Assembly: GCF_030653815.1 (NCBI RefSeq)
Contig: NZ_JAURYQ010000036.1
Span: forward strand, 186,001-250,000
Source of the DNA: Rhodoferax sp.
GTDB lineage: Bacteria > Pseudomonadota > Gammaproteobacteria > Burkholderiales > Burkholderiaceae_C
Reading direction: 5' to 3'
DNA: 64,000 bases
A program made the position numbers and the translations under genes. Below are positions 1 to 9,228 of this stretch, in pieces. Each line of letters begins with the position of its first letter. Position 1 is the first letter of the stretch. The notes under the pieces were generated by a model. That model ran no database searches. It was not told the origin of the DNA and worked only from the letters and a program-made list of their open reading frames with translations.

Positions 1-82
1 CCCCCCGATATTGCTGGCACGTGGCATACTTACGCGAACGCTACTGAACGACGAAACGCGGTTTCCCTAGGTAAAATGAAAA

Positions 83-112
83 AAGCCGGACGGTAAAAAA
101 CCAATCCGGCTT
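83..112 (-). terminator. Rho-independent terminator of the tRNA-Arg gene
   Basis: Read on the minus strand, an 8-bp stem (AAGCCGGA paired with TCCGGCTT) is followed directly by a run of T residues. It lies just after the 3' CCA of the tRNA, so it most likely ends the tRNA transcript. Confidence 0.8.
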
Positions 113-118
113 CAAATG

Positions 119-193
119 TGGTCTCGCCAACAGGAATCGAACCTGTATTTCACGCTTAGGAGGCATGCGCACTATCCGTTGTGCTATGGCGAG
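119..193 (-). tRNA. tRNA-Arg, anticodon CCT
   Basis: On the minus strand the sequence folds into a complete cloverleaf. The 7-bp acceptor stem CTCGCCA/TGGCGAG is perfect, the D stem is GCAC/GTGC, the anticodon stem is CATGC/GCGTG around loop CTCCTAA (anticodon CCT, reading AGG), and the T stem is ACAGG/CCTGT with a TTCGATT loop. Discriminator A and an encoded CCA close the 3' end. Total length is 75 nt. No att-like direct repeat or integrase is seen beside it. Confidence 0.93.
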
Positions 194-246
194 AAAGCGT
201 GATTTTAGGTGCATCCCATCAAGCGATGGCGGCTGCGCTACTTTCG

Positions 247-684
247 TTACTTTGACAGCGAATCGCGGATCTGCCGCAACAACACAATGTCCTCCGGCGT
301 TGCGGCTGGTGGTGCGGGTGGCGCTGGAGGCTCTGCTTTCTTCATGCGGTTGATCTGGCGGATCATCATGAAAATGATGAATGCCAGGATCATGAAGTTC
401 ACCGCCACGGTGATGAAGTTGCCATACGCGAACAGCGGCACGCCGGCCTTCGTCAGCGCCTCATAAGTCATCGGCCCGGTGTAGGTGGCGGGCGGGGTGG
501 ACAGCAGCACAAAGTAGTTGGAGAAATCGAGACCGCCCACGGCTCTGCCGACCAGCGGCATGATGAGGTCCTTGACCATGGAGTCGACTATTTTGCCAAA
601 TGCGGCACCAATGATGACACCGACCGCAAGGTCAACTACATTGCCTTTCAAGGCAAACTCTTTGAACTCGGATGTGATGCTCAT
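247..684 (-). CDS. mscL: Large-conductance mechanosensitive channel MscL
   Basis: This 145-residue inner-membrane protein matches the usual MscL length. The N-terminal segment ([20 protein letters not shown]) is the signature amphipathic helix and TM1 start. A periplasmic loop follows, then TM2 at about residues 88-110 and a charged C-terminal helix. MscL pentamers open under membrane tension and release solutes during osmotic downshock. A Pro/Ala linker (about 118-130) before the C-terminal helix is a modest elaboration. The gene stands alone upstream of the tRNA on the same strand. Confidence 0.96.
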   Translation of the reverse strand: MSITSEFKEFALKGNVVDLAVGVIIGAAFGKIVDSMVKDLIMPLVGRAVGGLDFSNYFVLLSTPPATYTGPMTYEALTKAGVPLFAYGNFITVAVNFMILAFIIFMMIRQINRMKKAEPPAPPAPPAATPEDIVLLRQIRDSLSK

Positions 685-782
685 AGCAACCTTTCGCTAA
701 GTGATGGGGCCACGAATTGCGGTATGACTTTTCTCAAATGAAAGCATACACCAGAACCCACGGGTGCAATCCTCGCTGCGAC

Positions 783-3700
783 TCAGTCGTAACGCAGGGT
801 CCAGATCAAATCGATGGCGCTTTGTTCACCGGTCCGGGCGCGCAGCGTCAACCGGCGTGACAGGTCGTAAAAAATGGTGAAGACCCCCATGGTGCCCGCC
901 AGGCCGCTTTCATAGGCCACGTAAAAATCCTTGCTGAGGCGTTTGCCGATGGTGACCGTGGCCCCGCTGGCAGTGTTGCCGCCGTTGCTGCCGCTAAAGC
1001 TCAGTTCATCCAGTCCCAGCGCCTGCGTCAGGCTGGCGCTGGGCCCGCGGCCGCTGCCCCCCAGCAAAGCCAGCGCTGCTTGCTGCAGCAAGGCGGCTTC
1101 GCCTCCGCTGCCACTGGCCGAACGCCCCAGCACCAGCCAGGCCAGTTTTTCAGCCTCGGGCAAGTCGGGCTCGGCGTAGAGTCGCACGATGGGCGACAGC
1201 GCCGTGCCACTCACTTGCACGCCGACCCGCTGGCTGAGTTGGGGTCGAATCGCCAGAATATCGAGCATCGGGTTGTCGGCCGAACCGACAAAATGCACAA
1301 GGCCTTGTTCAATGTCCAGCCGCTGGCCGTAAGCCCGGTAGGTGCCACGCATGGTACGCACGGTGCCGGTCAGGTTGGGCCGCTCGCGGTCGACGGCGTG
1401 CAGCGACAACTTGCCCGCCAGGCGGGTGTCCAGGCCGCGGCCACGCACCTGAAAATCCCGTCCCAGGTCAATCTCGATCAACAGGTCCGTGACCAGCCGG
1501 GGCGCGCTTGCGTTGCGGGTGGCCAGGGTGTTTTTGGCCGGCGTGGTGGTTGCGCTTTGCGTAGCTGCAGGCCGACGTACCAGCACGTCATCGCCCAGTT
1601 GCGGCGCACTGTCGTCGGGCAGCGTGATCAGCGCCTGGTCGACGGCCAGATTGCCGCGCAGGCTCAGTCGGGCGTCCCTGAGTTGTGCGGCCACCTTGCC
1701 CGACACCACCACGCGCCGATCGGAGCGGTTGCTCAGTCGCAGGGCCTTGGCCTGGACGTCGAGCGACATCGACAAGCGCGATAAAAAATCGGTCTCGGAG
1801 CCTGCGGGCAGCCAGAATACCGACCCGGTCACAGCCACTTGGCCGCCGCTACCGGCGGACGTGGCGGCGCCTTGCAAGCTGAATTCCTTGATATCCATCT
1901 GCTGCCCATGCAGCCGGGCGTTGAGCCGGCCCTGGCTGAAGTCGATGCCGTCCACCACCGAGCGCACGGCCAGGTCACGCGCCTGAATCTGGCCGTCCCA
2001 CAGCGGGGCTGCCAACGTGCCGGTCAGGGTGATGTCGGCATCCATGGTGCCACGCAGTCGCCAGCCCGGCGGCGCCAGCACCGACCACGCATCCACCGGC
2101 GGCAGCTGGATTTTCAGGCTGCCGCCAATCGGCACTTGCTGGTCCAGGTTCCAGCCATGACCCATTGGCTGAAGCTGGGTACTGAATGCCATCAGCGCCT
2201 TGCCAGCTCGCAAACTGTCCCAGCGCAGGCTGCTGGACAGGTAGCCGGCGTCCAGGTTGAGCTCGAGTCGGGCCTCGCGCATGTCGGCGGGCAAGGCTGT
2301 CTGGCGGCTGTCGTCGACGCGCAGGCGCAGGTCGCCGGAACTGCGCTCCAGCATGGCGCTCAGGTGCACGGCGTCGGTGTGTTTGGCGTCCCAACGGCCG
2401 GCCAGGATCAGGTCGCTGCTCAAGCCCAGGTCGGCCATGGTCTTGCCACTCAGGGCATCGAGCCAGGCCAGCGGCAACTGGCTTATCTGACCCTGACTGT
2501 GCCACTGGGCTTTCGGTTGGGTCTGCTTTGCGGTCCGGGCCAGCGCTTGCGACCAACGCGCCGCCTGCCAGTTCATGCGGGCCTCTCCGGCATAGGGGCC
2601 GGTAAGGCGGGCGCTGCCGGCGGACAGTGTCAGGGTGTTTTCCAGTCGGCTGGCCAGCCAATCAAGCACGACCGCCTGGCCCTTGTCGGTGTCGGCCTGC
2701 AGAGTCCAGGAGCCGGGTTGCTTGTTGTCTTGCGTCACGAGCTTGAGCTGACCCACGCTGCCTTGCCAGTGGCCGGCCGTCAGCCGGCCCGCCTTGGCCT
2801 GCGCTTGCCAGCTCAGCTGTTGCACGCCGATGTCGGCACGACCCTGGGTGCGCAAGTTCAGGGCGGGCAGGGTACCCGCCAGGTCAAGCTCCAACCCCTG
2901 CAGCTGCCCCGCGCCGGACGCAGCGCCCGGGGTGGAGGGGTTGCTGCGCCAAGACAATTGGGGTGCCCGCAGACGGGCATCGATTTGCAGGCCGCGGCCC
3001 TGCTGCTGCCAGCCACCCTGCCAGGAGCCGTCGAGCTGGGCCGCGCCGCGCAGGGTGAGGCCTTGCAACGCGTCGTCCACCACAGCCCAGCGCTTGAGCC
3101 ATTGGCTGGTCAGGCTGACATCGGTGACCTTGACGGCCAAGGTGCCCTGGCCGGCCTGGCTCGCCAGATGGCCGTCCACGCTGCCCTGCAAGCCGGGCAG
3201 TTTGAAAGCCAGTTTGCCTTGCGCAGCCTGGGTGTTCAGGTGGTAGGCCAGATTGCCTTCCAGGTGCGCGTCCTGCGCGTCGATGCTCAGGGCGCCCAAG
3301 GTCAACTGCGGTGATGCCCAGAGGCCTTGAGCTTGCAGACCTTGCAGGCGCAGGGTGTCCAGGCTGGTCGGCGCTGGCCTGGCTTTGCCCTGCGCCGGCG
3401 CTGCCGCCAGCTGGGCCTCAAAGGCGATGCCTGCGGGGCTTTGCCTTGCTTGCAGCTTGCCGCTCAGGGCGCTGCTGGCCAGGCGGGTGTCGATGGCACC
3501 GGGGTTGATCTGGTGCAGGCGGGCGTCGCCCTGCCACAGCCCGTCTGTCAAGTCGCCTGAGCCGGTCACGTTGCCGCCAGCTGCTTTGGCTTGCAGTGAT
3601 TGCAAGGTCCATTGCGCCTGGTCGTAGCGCAGATCGGCCTGCAAGCTGTTGAGCGGCAGGCGCTGCTGGTTCCACGGGCCGGGTCGGGCGTTGGCCAGCG

Positions 3701-4643
3701 TGAGCCGGCCCTGCCAGGCCTGGCCGTCCGGTGTCACGCTGGCGTCACCGCTGAGTTGGGTTCTCGGTGCTTGGGGCCACAGCGCGGCCAGATTCAGGCC
3801 TCGCCATTGGGCCTGGCCCCGGACGATGGGCTGGACATGCCAGGGGGCAAGCTGGGCCGACACCTCGGCTTGCATCACCTCGGACGGCTTGGGCTGCACT
3901 GTCGCGCCCGCCGTGGCGACCGGTTTCAGACTGGCGTGCAGGGCCAGCACGGCATCAGGTCCGACCAGTTGCCCCATGAGTTGGGCCGTGGCCGCCACCG
4001 TCAAGGGCTGTTGGCTGGAGGGCAGGGTGGTCTGCACCAGGCCCTGCGCTTGCAGTGCCAGCGCCATGGGCGCCATGGCCTGCAGCTGGCCGCTGAGCTG
4101 GTAAGACCCGGACGCGACCCGGCCGCGGCCCTGTTCCAGCGCGTGGGCCTGACCGTCATAGTGGTAGATGCCACTGAGCTCGGTGGCTTGCAGTGTGGTG
4201 GCGCCGGTCCAGCTGAGGCTGGCCACCTTGAACGGCACCTCCAGTGTGATCGGCAGGCGCAAGTCGGTCGGCGGCGTGAGCGGCGGGGTGTCGGCACGGT
4301 TGCGTTGGTCCACGATGCTGAGGGACGCCACGCTCAGCTCGCCCAATCGCACCTGTTTGTTGAACAGGGGGGCCAGCGTCCAGGCCACGCCAATGTCTTG
4401 CGCTTCCACCGTCAGGTCCCCCTGCTGCCAGCGCAACCAGCCAATGTGTCCGCCGGCACGCAGCGAGCCTCGCACGTCTTTGGCCTCCAGCGTTTGCCCG
4501 GCCGGTAAAAAACGCTGCAGCCGCGTCAGCAGGGTCGCCAGCGAGCTGTCACTGGCGCTCCACAGCCACAGCGCGGCGGTCAGCGCCAAGACACCGATCA
4601 GCGTGGCGGCCAGCAGTTTCAGGCCCAGGCGCATGGCACGCAT
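783..4643 (-). CDS. tamB: Translocation and assembly module subunit TamB (DUF490/AsmA-like)
   Basis: The protein has 1286 residues, typical of TamB. A single N-terminal membrane anchor (about residues 7-28) precedes a very long region of repetitive beta-rich sequence, the groove that spans the periplasm. The last 300 or so residues form the DUF490 domain, ending in the family-like pattern FTIFYDLSRRLTLRAR...LIWTLRYD. TamB works with the outer-membrane TamA in inserting some outer-membrane proteins and/or moving phospholipids between membranes. The ATG overlaps the tamA stop by one base (TGATG), so the two are translationally coupled. Confidence 0.93.
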   Translation of the reverse strand: MRAMRLGLKLLAATLIGVLALTAALWLWSASDSSLATLLTRLQRFLPAGQTLEAKDVRGSLRAGGHIGWLRWQQGDLTVEAQDIGVAWTLAPLFNKQVRLGELSVASLSIVDQRNRADTPPLTPPTDLRLPITLEVPFKVASLSWTGATTLQATELSGIYHYDGQAHALEQGRGRVASGSYQLSGQLQAMAPMALALQAQGLVQTTLPSSQQPLTVAATAQLMGQLVGPDAVLALHASLKPVATAGATVQPKPSEVMQAEVSAQLAPWHVQPIVRGQAQWRGLNLAALWPQAPRTQLSGDASVTPDGQAWQGRLTLANARPGPWNQQRLPLNSLQADLRYDQAQWTLQSLQAKAAGGNVTGSGDLTDGLWQGDARLHQINPGAIDTRLASSALSGKLQARQSPAGIAFEAQLAAAPAQGKARPAPTSLDTLRLQGLQAQGLWASPQLTLGALSIDAQDAHLEGNLAYHLNTQAAQGKLAFKLPGLQGSVDGHLASQAGQGTLAVKVTDVSLTSQWLKRWAVVDDALQGLTLRGAAQLDGSWQGGWQQQGRGLQIDARLRAPQLSWRSNPSTPGAASGAGQLQGLELDLAGTLPALNLRTQGRADIGVQQLSWQAQAKAGRLTAGHWQGSVGQLKLVTQDNKQPGSWTLQADTDKGQAVVLDWLASRLENTLTLSAGSARLTGPYAGEARMNWQAARWSQALARTAKQTQPKAQWHSQGQISQLPLAWLDALSGKTMADLGLSSDLILAGRWDAKHTDAVHLSAMLERSSGDLRLRVDDSRQTALPADMREARLELNLDAGYLSSSLRWDSLRAGKALMAFSTQLQPMGHGWNLDQQVPIGGSLKIQLPPVDAWSVLAPPGWRLRGTMDADITLTGTLAAPLWDGQIQARDLAVRSVVDGIDFSQGRLNARLHGQQMDIKEFSLQGAATSAGSGGQVAVTGSVFWLPAGSETDFLSRLSMSLDVQAKALRLSNRSDRRVVVSGKVAAQLRDARLSLRGNLAVDQALITLPDDSAPQLGDDVLVRRPAATQSATTTPAKNTLATRNASAPRLVTDLLIEIDLGRDFQVRGRGLDTRLAGKLSLHAVDRERPNLTGTVRTMRGTYRAYGQRLDIEQGLVHFVGSADNPMLDILAIRPQLSQRVGVQVSGTALSPIVRLYAEPDLPEAEKLAWLVLGRSASGSGGEAALLQQAALALLGGSGRGPSASLTQALGLDELSFSGSNGGNTASGATVTIGKRLSKDFYVAYESGLAGTMGVFTIFYDLSRRLTLRARTGEQSAIDLIWTLRYD

Positions 4644-6457
4644 CAGAAAGTAAAACCCAGGTTCATGTGCAAACGCAAGCGCCGCGCGTCAACACCGTAA
4701 GCCAGGTCAAGCTGCAGTGGTCCGACCGGGCTGTTCCAGCGCGCACCCACGCCCACGCCGACCTTGGCCTTGAGCTCGGAGGGCTTGTTGGCCACGGCGC
4801 CGGCATCGATGAACACCGTGCTTTCCCAGTCACTGGGTCGGCCATTGATGCGGACCGGGCGTTGCCACTCCACGCTGCCGGTGCTCAGGTAGCGTCCGGC
4901 CGTGGTGCTGCCGTCGGCCAGCGTGACGCCGATGTCGTTCAAGCCATAGCCGCGCACGCTGTTGTCGCCGCCGGCCAAAAACAACTGGGTGCTGGGCAGG
5001 CTGGCGCTGTCCTTGGCGATGACGGCGCCCGCCGAGGCGCGCATGGCCAGGCGGCTGGAGCCAGCCCGGCTGCCGTCACCCTGACCCAGCCCCAGAAAGC
5101 CCTGCCAGCGGGTCAGTAGCCGGGTGTAGGCCTGGCGCTCGGGGCCCAGTGTGGTGCCGCCACCCAGCTCGGCGCCCCAACCCCAGCCCGCAGAGGGGAA
5201 GGGCAGGCTGTCGTAATAGCGTACGGCAAAAGCGTAATTGGCGCTGATGGACTGGGCGATGACCGGCTGGGTGGTGTCGGTGTCGACCGATTCGGCACGG
5301 TCGTACTGCACATACAGGTTGCGGTCGATGCGCTCATGGCTTTGCTTGCGGCCAGCGCGCAATTGCTGGCTGCTGACATCCAGCGTGCCCAGTCGCTGGT
5401 TTTGCAGCAGCCCGGAGACTGCCCAGCGCCAGTTGGACGGATCAGGGGGCGAGGTCAGCTCGCTGCCAATGGCGTGGGTTTCACGGTCCAGCAGCAGCTT
5501 GCTCACGGCGCGCCAGCCGATGCCGGGCACCTTGTGATGGGTGTGCTCGGCCGACAAGCGCGGCCCGCTGTCGGTGCTGGCGCCAACGCCCAACACCAGT
5601 TTTTGCAGTCGGGCTTCGCGCAGTTTCAGTTGCACCGTGGCCGTCGTCGGGTCGGCCTGGGTGTCCAGCGTGATGAAGGCCGAGTCAAAGTAGCCGCTGT
5701 CGGTCAGGCGCTGCTGGGCCGCCACCAGGTCGGCCTGGCTGTAGGGGCTGCCCGGGTTCAGCCGCGCCAGGCGTTGCACCAGGGCCCGGTCGTAGCGCTG
5801 CAAGCCATCCACTTCCAGTTCGCCCAGGCGGTAGGCCGAGCCTGAGTCCAGGGTGAGCTGCAAGTGCGCCTCTGCGGTGTTCGGGTCAATGTCGGCCAGC
5901 GAAGCGCTGATGCGTCCGGTTGGAAAGCGCAGTGTGGTGAGCTGGCGCAGCGCCTGCTGTTTGGCGCCATCCCAGGCATTCTGGGTGAAGCGGTTGCCAG
6001 CGGGCAGCGACCAGCTGGCCTGAATCTGCGCGCGCTGGGCTGCAGCCAGCGCGTCGTCGGCGATGGCACCGGTGAATTGAATCGTCACCTGTTGGATGCG
6101 CGTCGCCTCGCCGGGTGTGACCGTGAGGGTCACCAGCGCCGGGCCGCCCAGCGCCGGCTGGTGCGCCAGGGTGATCACTGGCGAAAAATAGCCCAGCGTG
6201 CCCACCAGCTGGCGCGCGTCCTCCCCGGCCTGGCGCAGCAGTCGTTCCAGTTCGTCGTCGCTCAGGTCGGTGAGCTCACGGTAGCGCTGCAGTTCCAGGT
6301 GGCGTGTCAGCAGGTCCTTGACGTCATCGGGGGCCTGGATGTTGAGCTCAAAAGCGGCCCGCACCAACGGGCTGCCGGTGCCATGGGGTGTTGCCTCTTC
6401 AGCCGTCGCCCAAGGCAGGGCCAGAAGCAGCAGTACGGCCAGCAAAAAATGCTTCAT
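4643..6457 (-). CDS. tamA: Outer-membrane assembly factor TamA (Omp85 family)
   Basis: The 604-residue protein begins with a clear signal peptide (hydrophobic LLAVLLLLALPWATA). POTRA-type domains follow, about residues 30-260, including ELEVDGLQRYD. A 16-strand barrel domain holds the Omp85 motif region (FLAGGDNSVRGYGL) and ends in phenylalanine. A longer reading frame extends upstream to 6817, but the ATG at 6457 gives the signal peptide and overlaps the VWA stop codon by four bases (ATGA), so it is the start chosen here. It forms an operon with tamB. Confidence 0.94.
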   Translation of the reverse strand: MKHFLLAVLLLLALPWATAEEATPHGTGSPLVRAAFELNIQAPDDVKDLLTRHLELQRYRELTDLSDDELERLLRQAGEDARQLVGTLGYFSPVITLAHQPALGGPALVTLTVTPGEATRIQQVTIQFTGAIADDALAAAQRAQIQASWSLPAGNRFTQNAWDGAKQQALRQLTTLRFPTGRISASLADIDPNTAEAHLQLTLDSGSAYRLGELEVDGLQRYDRALVQRLARLNPGSPYSQADLVAAQQRLTDSGYFDSAFITLDTQADPTTATVQLKLREARLQKLVLGVGASTDSGPRLSAEHTHHKVPGIGWRAVSKLLLDRETHAIGSELTSPPDPSNWRWAVSGLLQNQRLGTLDVSSQQLRAGRKQSHERIDRNLYVQYDRAESVDTDTTQPVIAQSISANYAFAVRYYDSLPFPSAGWGWGAELGGGTTLGPERQAYTRLLTRWQGFLGLGQGDGSRAGSSRLAMRASAGAVIAKDSASLPSTQLFLAGGDNSVRGYGLNDIGVTLADGSTTAGRYLSTGSVEWQRPVRINGRPSDWESTVFIDAGAVANKPSELKAKVGVGVGARWNSPVGPLQLDLAYGVDARRLRLHMNLGFTF

Positions 6458-7668
6458 TTGCTCAGCAGCCGCATGGTGTCTTCCAGGCCCTTGAGGGTGA
6501 GCGGGAACATGCGCTGGCTCATGAGTTGCTGCACCAGGCTGATGCTCTGGCGGTATTGCCAGACGCCTTGCGGTTCGGGGTTGATCCAGGCAAAGCGCGG
6601 GAAGGCACTGGTCAGGCGCCCCAGCCATTCGACGCCGGCTTCTTCGTTGTTGTATTCGACGCTGCCGCCGGGCTGCAAAATCTCGTAGGGGCTCATGGTG
6701 GCGTCGCCAATGAAGATCAGCTTGTAGTCCTTGTTGTACTTGCGGATGATGTCCCAGGTGGCAAATTTTTCGGCATAACGGCGCCGGTTGTTTTTCCACA
6801 TGAAGTCGTAGACGCAATTGTGAAAATAATAAAACTCGAGGTGCTTGAACTCCGACTTGGCCGCGGAAAACATTTCTTCGACCCGGGCAATGTGCTCGTC
6901 CATGGTGCCGCCCACATCCATCAGCAGCAGCACCTTGACGTTGTTGTGGCGCTCGGGCACCATTTTGATGTCAAGGTAGCCGGCATTGGCCGCCGTGGCG
7001 CGGATGGTGTCGGGCAGGTCGAGCTCTTCGACATGGCCCTCGCGGGCAAACTTGCGCAGGCGGCGCAACGCCACCTTGATGTTGCGTGTACCCAGCTCTT
7101 GCGTATCGTCATAGTCCTTGTAGGCGCGCTGTTCCCACACCTTGACGGCACTTTTGTTTTTGCCAGGGCCGCCAATGCGGATGCCCTGTGGGTTGTAGCC
7201 ACCATGGCCAAACGGGCTGGTGCCGCCGGTGCCGATCCATTTGGAGCCGCCCTCATGGCGCTCTTTTTGCTCTTCCAGGCGTTTCCTGAGTGTTTCCATG
7301 AGCTCGTCCCAGCCCATCTTTTCGATGGCCGCTTTTTCTTCGGGGCTCAGGTATTTTTCCAGGGTTTGGCGCAGCCAGTCCAGCGGAATATCCTGGGTGA
7401 AGTCGGTCACCACCTCGATCCCCTTGAAATAAGCGGCAAAGGCGCGATCGAACTTGTCGTAATGCTTTTCGTCCTTCACCAGCGTGGCGCGGCTCAGGTA
7501 ATAGAAGTCGTCTAATTTGTAGCCATTGGACTCGCTGGATGCGTCGTCGGTTTGCGGGGTTTTGGGCCCGACCACGCCAAGTTTGAGCGCTTCGAGCAGG
7601 GTGAGGAACTCCTTGACCGAGACCGGCAGTTTGGCGGCGCGCAGTGTGTAAAAAAAGTCGATCAACAT
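6454..7668 (-). CDS. CoxE-type VWA-domain protein
   Basis: This 404-residue cytoplasmic protein has an N-terminal helical region and a basic linker (about 130-215). Its C-terminal von Willebrand A domain begins at VKVLLLMDVGGTMD, so the metal-site motif is D251-x-G253-x-T255 and not the textbook DxSxS. The family usually works with a MoxR-type AAA+ ATPase to assemble or activate partner complexes, and a MoxR gene lies about 1.6 kb upstream on the same strand. It overlaps tamA by four bases, but the link to outer-membrane assembly is positional only. The actual client is unknown. Confidence 0.85.
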   Translation of the reverse strand: MLIDFFYTLRAAKLPVSVKEFLTLLEALKLGVVGPKTPQTDDASSESNGYKLDDFYYLSRATLVKDEKHYDKFDRAFAAYFKGIEVVTDFTQDIPLDWLRQTLEKYLSPEEKAAIEKMGWDELMETLRKRLEEQKERHEGGSKWIGTGGTSPFGHGGYNPQGIRIGGPGKNKSAVKVWEQRAYKDYDDTQELGTRNIKVALRRLRKFAREGHVEELDLPDTIRATAANAGYLDIKMVPERHNNVKVLLLMDVGGTMDEHIARVEEMFSAAKSEFKHLEFYYFHNCVYDFMWKNNRRRYAEKFATWDIIRKYNKDYKLIFIGDATMSPYEILQPGGSVEYNNEEAGVEWLGRLTSAFPRFAWINPEPQGVWQYRQSISLVQQLMSQRMFPLTLKGLEDTMRLLSK

Positions 7669-7686
7669 GACATCAGGGCATGGGGC

Positions 7687-8094
7687 TCAGAGCCAATTTT
7701 CGATCATCAGCTCCTGAACACGCTGAAATTCACCAACGTTGTTGGTGACCAGTGTCATGTTCTTGGCCAAGGCATGGGCGGCAATCCACAGGTCGTTGTT
7801 GCCAATGGGCGTCCCTGCGGCTTCCAGTTGCGCTCGGGTGCGGCCATAGTGCGGCGCGGCTTCGGCAGGCAGGGGCAAGACGGAGATGGCGGTGAACACG
7901 GCGCTGAGGCGCTGTGCCAATTCGGTGGCGCGTCGCGAAGGGGGGAGCTTGCTCAGGCCATAACGCAACTCACCCGCGCTGATGATGGAAATGGCCAAAG
8001 TGTCTGGGCTGCTGTCGAGTATGCGCTGGCTCAAGGTTGCGGACGCATCACGCAGAAAGTAACTGACGATGTTGGTGTCAAGCAGGTAGGTCAT
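7687..8094 (-). CDS. vapC: VapC-type PIN-domain toxin ribonuclease
   Basis: The 135-residue protein starts MTYLLDTNIVSYF, the first acidic residue of the PIN active site. Further acidic positions follow in ISAGELRYG and GNNDLWIAAHAL, a normal four-acid site for Mg-dependent RNA cleavage. VapC toxins cut tRNA or rRNA when free of VapB. The start overlaps the vapB stop by four bases, as expected for a coupled toxin-antitoxin operon. Nothing suggests inactivation. Confidence 0.92.
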   Translation of the reverse strand: MTYLLDTNIVSYFLRDASATLSQRILDSSPDTLAISIISAGELRYGLSKLPPSRRATELAQRLSAVFTAISVLPLPAEAAPHYGRTRAQLEAAGTPIGNNDLWIAAHALAKNMTLVTNNVGEFQRVQELMIENWL

Positions 8095-8378
8095 TTGGAC
8101 GGAGCCGCGTCAGAGGCCAGAAGGGTAGTCCAGTCGCGCCCTTGCGGTGAGGCATCGGTTATTTGGGCTTCAACCCCGGCCCACGCTTGTGCCGCCTCAA
8201 GGCTCAAGGGTGGCAGGCCTCTCAGAATGTCCCGCACCGTGGCCTTTTTTTCCCGCAAGATGATTTCGTCGCCCCTGCGTTCAATGAAAACCCGTTTGGA
8301 ATGCAATTGAAATTCCTTGGGCAAGCGCACGGCCTGGCTGTTGCCTGACATGAAGACGGCGGCTGTGGTGGTGGTCAT
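8091..8378 (-). CDS. vapB: VapB antitoxin, AbrB/SpoVT fold
   Basis: The 95-residue antitoxin has an N-terminal swapped-hairpin DNA-binding domain (AAVFMSGNSQAVRLPKEF...RRGDEIIL) and a C-terminal toxin-binding tail. A reading frame runs upstream to 8435, but the ATG at 8378 has a good ribosome binding site (AGGAG) and gives the conserved VapB start. VapB neutralises VapC and, with it, represses the operon through the palindrome just upstream. Confidence 0.9.
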   Translation of the reverse strand: MTTTTAAVFMSGNSQAVRLPKEFQLHSKRVFIERRGDEIILREKKATVRDILRGLPPLSLEAAQAWAGVEAQITDASPQGRDWTTLLASDAAPSK

Positions 8379-8396
8379 GGTGCGCTCCTGGAATGG

Positions 8397-8417
8397 CAAT
8401 ATACAAATTGTATATTG
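8397..8417. promoter_or_regulatory. Probable VapB/VapBC autoregulatory operator
   Basis: A perfect 9-bp inverted repeat (CAATATACA, three-base spacer, TGTATATTG) lies 19 bp upstream of the vapB start codon and over the expected core promoter. VapB-family antitoxins bind such palindromes. The operator role is inferred from symmetry and position. Confidence 0.7.
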
Positions 8418-8451
8418 TGATGAATTTTTGTGCACTATGCGATCGGCTTGT

Positions 8452-9045
8452 TCAACGGGGCATGTTCAGCCGGTACAGCAATTGCGCCCGGGCTTCGGGC
8501 CATTCACCGCTGCGCATGCTGTACATCACAGTGTCGCGAATGGTGCCGTCGCGTCGCAGCGCATGGCCGCGAATGACACCGTCCTTTTTGGCCCCCAAGC
8601 GCTCGATGGCAGTTTGCGACGCAAAGTTGAAGTTGTCGGTGCGCCAGCCCACCACATGGCAGCCCAGCACTTCAAACGCATGGGTCATCATGAGCAGTTT
8701 GCAGGTGCTGTTGACATGGCTGCGCTGCACGCTTTTGGCATACCAGGTGTAGCCAATTTCCACCCGCTTGACCGCCGGCAGGATGTCGTGAAAACTGCTG
8801 CTGCCCAGCACCTTGCCCGTCGAGGTGTCAAGCACGGCAAAGGCAAAACGGCTGCCGGCCTCACGCATGGCGAGTGCGTCTTCGATGTACTTGCGCGTGT
8901 TCTCGGGTTCCGGCACTGAAGTGACGCGAATGTTCCAGAGTTCACCATCGGCGGCGGCCTGGCGCAGGCCGTCTTCGTGCCCCAGCGTTAACGGGGTCAG
9001 CATGACGCCGTTTTTGTCAAGGGTGACTGGTTCGACAAAAGCCAT
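8452..9045 (-). CDS. GNAT-family N-acetyltransferase, RimJ/RimL-like
   Basis: The 197-residue protein carries GNAT fold landmarks: a central beta strand with RFAFAVLDTSTGKVLGSSSFHDI, the acceptor-side VEIGYTWY segment, and a C-terminal NFNFASQTAIERLGAKKDGVIRGH block seen in RimJ/RimL-type ribosomal-protein acetyltransferases. The canonical acetyl-CoA loop (RxxGxG) is degenerate at VQRSHVNSTCKL, as in many relatives of this subgroup. The ATG at 9045 is chosen because GGAG sits six bases upstream. The substrate is unknown. It lies between moxR and vapBC. Confidence 0.82.
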   Translation of the reverse strand: MAFVEPVTLDKNGVMLTPLTLGHEDGLRQAAADGELWNIRVTSVPEPENTRKYIEDALAMREAGSRFAFAVLDTSTGKVLGSSSFHDILPAVKRVEIGYTWYAKSVQRSHVNSTCKLLMMTHAFEVLGCHVVGWRTDNFNFASQTAIERLGAKKDGVIRGHALRRDGTIRDTVMYSMRSGEWPEARAQLLYRLNMPR

Positions 9046-9100
9046 CAGTTTCTCCAAAATTCACAAACCGAAAACCTGTACGCCGTGGTGAACAGAACCC

Positions 9101-9176
9101 GCGGGGCAGGCCCTCTGGGCAACTTCCTCATACTGGGGTACCAGAAATCGTCAGTCACCCAGAGGGCCCACCCCGC
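9101..9176. repeat. Long imperfect inverted repeat between moxR and the acetyltransferase gene
   Basis: Two 20-base arms (9101-9120 and 9157-9176) match at 17 of 20 positions in inverted orientation around a 36-base loop. The shared core is GGCCCTCTGGG. No T-run follows on either strand, so it is not a classic intrinsic terminator. It could be an mRNA-processing hairpin or a small dispersed palindrome. Confidence 0.6.
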
Positions 9177-9228
9177 TGGACGTTTTGCCTGCGCCAATTT
9201 TGTGCCTCGAACGACATGGCCACAAGGA

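Noticed and set aside
119..193. tRNA-Arg as an integration site of a mobile island
   Set aside because: No integrase and no direct repeat of the tRNA 3' end is visible in the window. Flanking genes are core-like.
1839..3314. 491-codon open frame on the plus strand
   Set aside because: It is antisense to tamB and has shadow-frame composition with no domain.
6458..6817. N-terminal extension of tamA
   Set aside because: It overlaps the VWA gene in another frame and precedes a good signal peptide that starts at 6457.
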